Source: DATJPW01 sp035506215 (GTDB taxonomy: Bacteria; Desulfobacterota; Desulfomonilia; Desulfomonilales; Desulfomonilaceae). Taken from it: DNA of 8,073 bases. How positions within the stretch are numbered: the first letter of the stretch is position 1; each line of letters opens with the position of its first letter. This document shows positions 6,308 to 8,073 of the stretch, one piece after another. A program made the position numbers and the translations under genes. The DNA is taken from positions 1 to 8,073 of the forward strand of contig DATJPW010000130.1 of NCBI GenBank assembly GCA_035506215.1, read 5' to 3'. A model generated the notes under the pieces. The model worked only from the letters and a program-made list of their open reading frames with translations. It did not search any database and was not told the origin of the DNA.

Positions 6308-6313
6308 TTAGAT

Positions 6314-7279
6314 TTGGACCTGCTCGACTCAATCCAGTCCGTGATGCTGGAATTGGAAACCGAACTTGTTGAACAACTTAAGAGCCGAGTTCCTGTAGCA
6401 TTCGAAATAGGCTCCCACATAATGAATAGCGGTGGGAAGCGAATTCGTCCGCAATTGACCGTTCTGTGTGCGCGGCTGGGAGGATATACGGGATGGGATG
6501 CCATCAAATTGTCCGGCGCAATTGAATGTATCCATACCGCCACGTTGCTCCATGACGACGTGGTGGATCACGCGGATACCAGAAGAGGGAGGCCGGCCGC
6601 GAACACTGTTTGGTCCAACGAAATGTGCGTCCTGGGTGGAGATTTCATACTGGCCAAGGCATTCACAGCGCTTACATCTTTGAAAAACCTGCGCATATTG
6701 GATATTGTCTCCAGAACTACAGAAAGGTTGAGTGAAGGCGAGCTCTTCCAGATGATGCGCATCGGGAAGATTGACGTCACGGAAGAAGAATATACACAAA
6801 TAATCATCGACAAGACCGCAGTTCTTATGGAGGCGGCATGTAGGGGCGGCGCCATCCTCGGCAGGCTGGACCCGGAACGAGAAGAAGCCCTGGCCCAGTT
6901 CGGCTTTAATTTGGGGATAGCATTTCAAATCACCGATGATGTGATAGATTACGAATCTGACAAGCAGACTATGGGTAAGAATCCGGGAAAGGACCTCCAA
7001 GAAGGTAAGTTGACGTTGCCATTGATTCTCGCCCTTAGAGAGGCCGACGCATCGGAAAAAGCGCGTGTGCAATCGATACTGACAAATGGGGGCTTTGATG
7101 AAGCAGGGTTTCAGTGGGTACGCGATTTTCTCCATGCAAAGGGCGGCATTCAATGCACCTTAGACAAGAGTCGCTCCTACCTTGATAAAGCTACGAACCA
7201 CCTGTCCTTGTTCCCTGACTCGGAGGAGAAAATGGGTTTGATGAAATTGGCCCAGAGTATCCTTCACAGGACTTATTGA
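6314..7279 (+). CDS. ispB: Long-chain trans-polyprenyl diphosphate synthase (octaprenyl/heptaprenyl type)
   Basis: This enzyme adds isopentenyl diphosphate units to an allylic primer to build the quinone side chain, in the cytoplasm or at the membrane face. The 321-residue product matches the family length (E. coli IspB is about 323). Visible motifs are GGKRIRP (40-46), the first aspartate-rich motif DDVVD (81-85) after IHTATLLH, RRGRPAAN, GGDFILAKAF, and the second aspartate-rich motif DDVID (208-212), followed by GKNPGKDLQEGKLTLP. Positions 4 and 5 before the first DDxxD are Thr and Ala. These are small, unlike the aromatic residues of short-chain FPP synthases, so a long product (about C35-C50) is inferred. 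The likely use is menaquinone or ubiquinone; the exact chain length cannot be read from the sequence. It is divergent from ispD, which acts earlier in the same supply route, and is followed 184 bases later by bamD. Confidence 0.92.
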   Translation: MDLLDSIQSVMLELETELVEQLKSRVPVAFEIGSHIMNSGGKRIRPQLTVLCARLGGYTGWDAIKLSGAIECIHTATLLHDDVVDHADTRRGRPAANTVWSNEMCVLGGDFILAKAFTALTSLKNLRILDIVSRTTERLSEGELFQMMRIGKIDVTEEEYTQIIIDKTAVLMEAACRGGAILGRLDPEREEALAQFGFNLGIAFQITDDVIDYESDKQTMGKNPGKDLQEGKLTLPLILALREADASEKARVQSILTNGGFDEAGFQWVRDFLHAKGGIQCTLDKSRSYLDKATNHLSLFPDSEEKMGLMKLAQSILHRTY

Positions 7280-7463
7280 AATGCTGGAATGCGTCGTCGG
7301 TTTTGGTTGATTCAGGTGGTAGAATGGAATAAACACGGGCTTGTTTCACGGCCCGAGACAGCAGGCCGATGAGCACCTGTTTCTTTATTAAACGGTGACA
7401 TCCGAGCGTGTTGAGCTTTGATGTCGGATAGCTGCCGTGACAAGAGCACATAGAGGTTTTGAA

Positions 7464-8073
7464 ATGAACAGACCGGAATTTCGCTTGATCGCGGCGATCC
7501 TGATCGGCTTCTTTCTTACCGGGTGCCCCGCGCTCTGGACATCCGAAACGGTTGTCAAGAATACGTCCCCTGAACAGCTTTACCGGGAGGCGGATGACCT
7601 GTTTCAAAAAAAGGATTACTCAAGAGCCATCGATGCCTTCGAGCGACTCAAGTCCGCGCATCCTGACTTCCAGAAAACACCTGACGCGTATTTGAAGATA
7701 GCCGACGCCTTGTTTCAGAACGGCGCGTACGAGAAGGCGGTCTCCAGATACCACCAATTCATTGAGCTTTATCCTTTGCATAAGGAGATCGCGAGGGCCA
7801 AATATCAGATCGCGTTGTCGTACTTTAACCAAATAAAAAATCCCGATCTTGACAATTCCGTTGTTCAGGCTGCGTTGAATGCATTTAAGACGCTTTCGGA
7901 AGACTCCAACGCCGGTGAATGGGCAAAGAAGGCCGAGGAAAAATTCAAGGAATGCCAAAAAAAGCTTGCAGAAAAGGAGCTGGATAAAGCACGCACCTAT
8001 TGGAGTATGGGCAGGTACCAGGCTGCAAGGATAGCTGCCAAGAGGGTGCTGGACGAGTATTCCAAGCTTGGGT
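7464..8073 (+). CDS. bamD: Outer membrane protein assembly lipoprotein BamD (3' end outside window)
   Basis: This is the first 203 codons of a BamD/YfiO-type lipoprotein, a periplasmic TPR scaffold of the BAM complex that inserts beta-barrel proteins in the outer membrane. A lipoprotein signal peptide ends in the lipobox LTG-C with the lipidated cysteine at 21. TPR-like helices follow: YREADDLFQKKDYSRAIDAF (about 37-56), then AYLKIADALFQNGAYEKAV and YQIALSYFNQI. The stretch around KLAEKELDKARTYWSMGRYQAA matches the conserved C-terminal BamD region. Complete family members are about 240-270 residues, so most of the gene is present. AGAGG seven bases before the ATG is an acceptable ribosome binding site. 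The serine at C+2-type sorting positions is not informative here; outer-membrane location is inferred from the family. A more distant TPR lipoprotein is the main alternative. Confidence 0.85.
   Translation, partial: MNRPEFRLIAAILIGFFLTGCPALWTSETVVKNTSPEQLYREADDLFQKKDYSRAIDAFERLKSAHPDFQKTPDAYLKIADALFQNGAYEKAVSRYHQFIELYPLHKEIARAKYQIALSYFNQIKNPDLDNSVVQAALNAFKTLSEDSNAGEWAKKAEEKFKECQKKLAEKELDKARTYWSMGRYQAARIAAKRVLDEYSKLG

Larger units (their letters stand above)
5965..6313. other. Divergent intergenic region between ispD and ispB
   Basis: These 349 bases separate two divergently transcribed isoprenoid genes and should hold promoters for both. Visible items are a possible ispD promoter (6064-6090), a GC-rich hairpin (6092-6114) and the ispB Shine-Dalgarno site (6302-6307). 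On the plus strand there is a nine-codon open frame (ATG 6017 to TGA 6046, MPSTRFGPL) with a perfect AGGAGG (6004-6009) seven bases upstream. A TACTATAAA stretch near 6253-6261 could supply a -10 for ispB, but no good -35 is in place. The open frames that extend ispD and ispB into this region show no conserved domain. Confidence 0.6.

Noticed and set aside
7307..7335. Possible bamD promoter TTGATT-17-TAAACA
   Set aside because: The spacing is ideal but only seven of twelve bases match, so it is too weak to list.
7397..7429. Alternative pairings GACATC/GATGTC and ATCCGA/TCGGAT before bamD
   Set aside because: The two 6-bp stems exclude each other, which hints at a switch, but both are short with loops of about 17-18 bases and are probably chance.

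Overview
The window looks like ordinary chromosome from a Gram-negative, probably anaerobic bacterium of the Desulfobacterota (old Deltaproteobacteria) type. The evidence is a type IV pilus ATPase of the PilB style, a BamD outer-membrane assembly lipoprotein (so an outer membrane is present), a DUF362/ferredoxin protein with two [4Fe-4S] motifs, and a PurF of the Bacillus-like iron-sulfur type. The taxonomic call is an inference from protein style; no rRNA or other marker is present. No tRNA, rRNA, CRISPR array, insertion sequence or phage gene was found.

Layout: (1) 1-801, minus strand: N-terminal 267 residues of PilB, cut by the left edge. (2) 802-1201: 400 bases with no convincing gene. 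(3) 1202-2326, plus: DUF362 protein with a bacterial ferredoxin insertion, starting at GTG. (4) 2479-2507: near-consensus sigma70 promoter driving (5) 2575-3519, plus: an exported, Gln/Pro/Tyr/Gly-rich low-complexity protein of unknown function, the most unusual gene here. (6) 3520-3798: intergenic, with a strong 13-bp hairpin, a 9-bp direct repeat and candidate promoters before (7) 3799-5223, plus: purF. (8) 5281-5964, minus: ispD, convergent with purF across only 57 bases. (9) 5965-6313: divergent intergenic region. (10) 6314-7279, plus: long-chain polyprenyl diphosphate synthase (ispB type), starting at TTG. (11) 7464-8073, plus: bamD, cut by the right edge.

The genes are mostly independent housekeeping units rather than one pathway operon. 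IspD (MEP pathway) feeds the isoprenoid precursors that IspB polymerises into a quinone side chain, so the divergent pair is functionally linked. BamD inserts outer-membrane proteins, PilB powers pilus extension, and PurF commits PRPP to purine synthesis. The low-complexity exported protein has its own strong promoter and may belong to the cell envelope or surface, but the sequence does not give its function. I did not find a convincing new multi-gene system.
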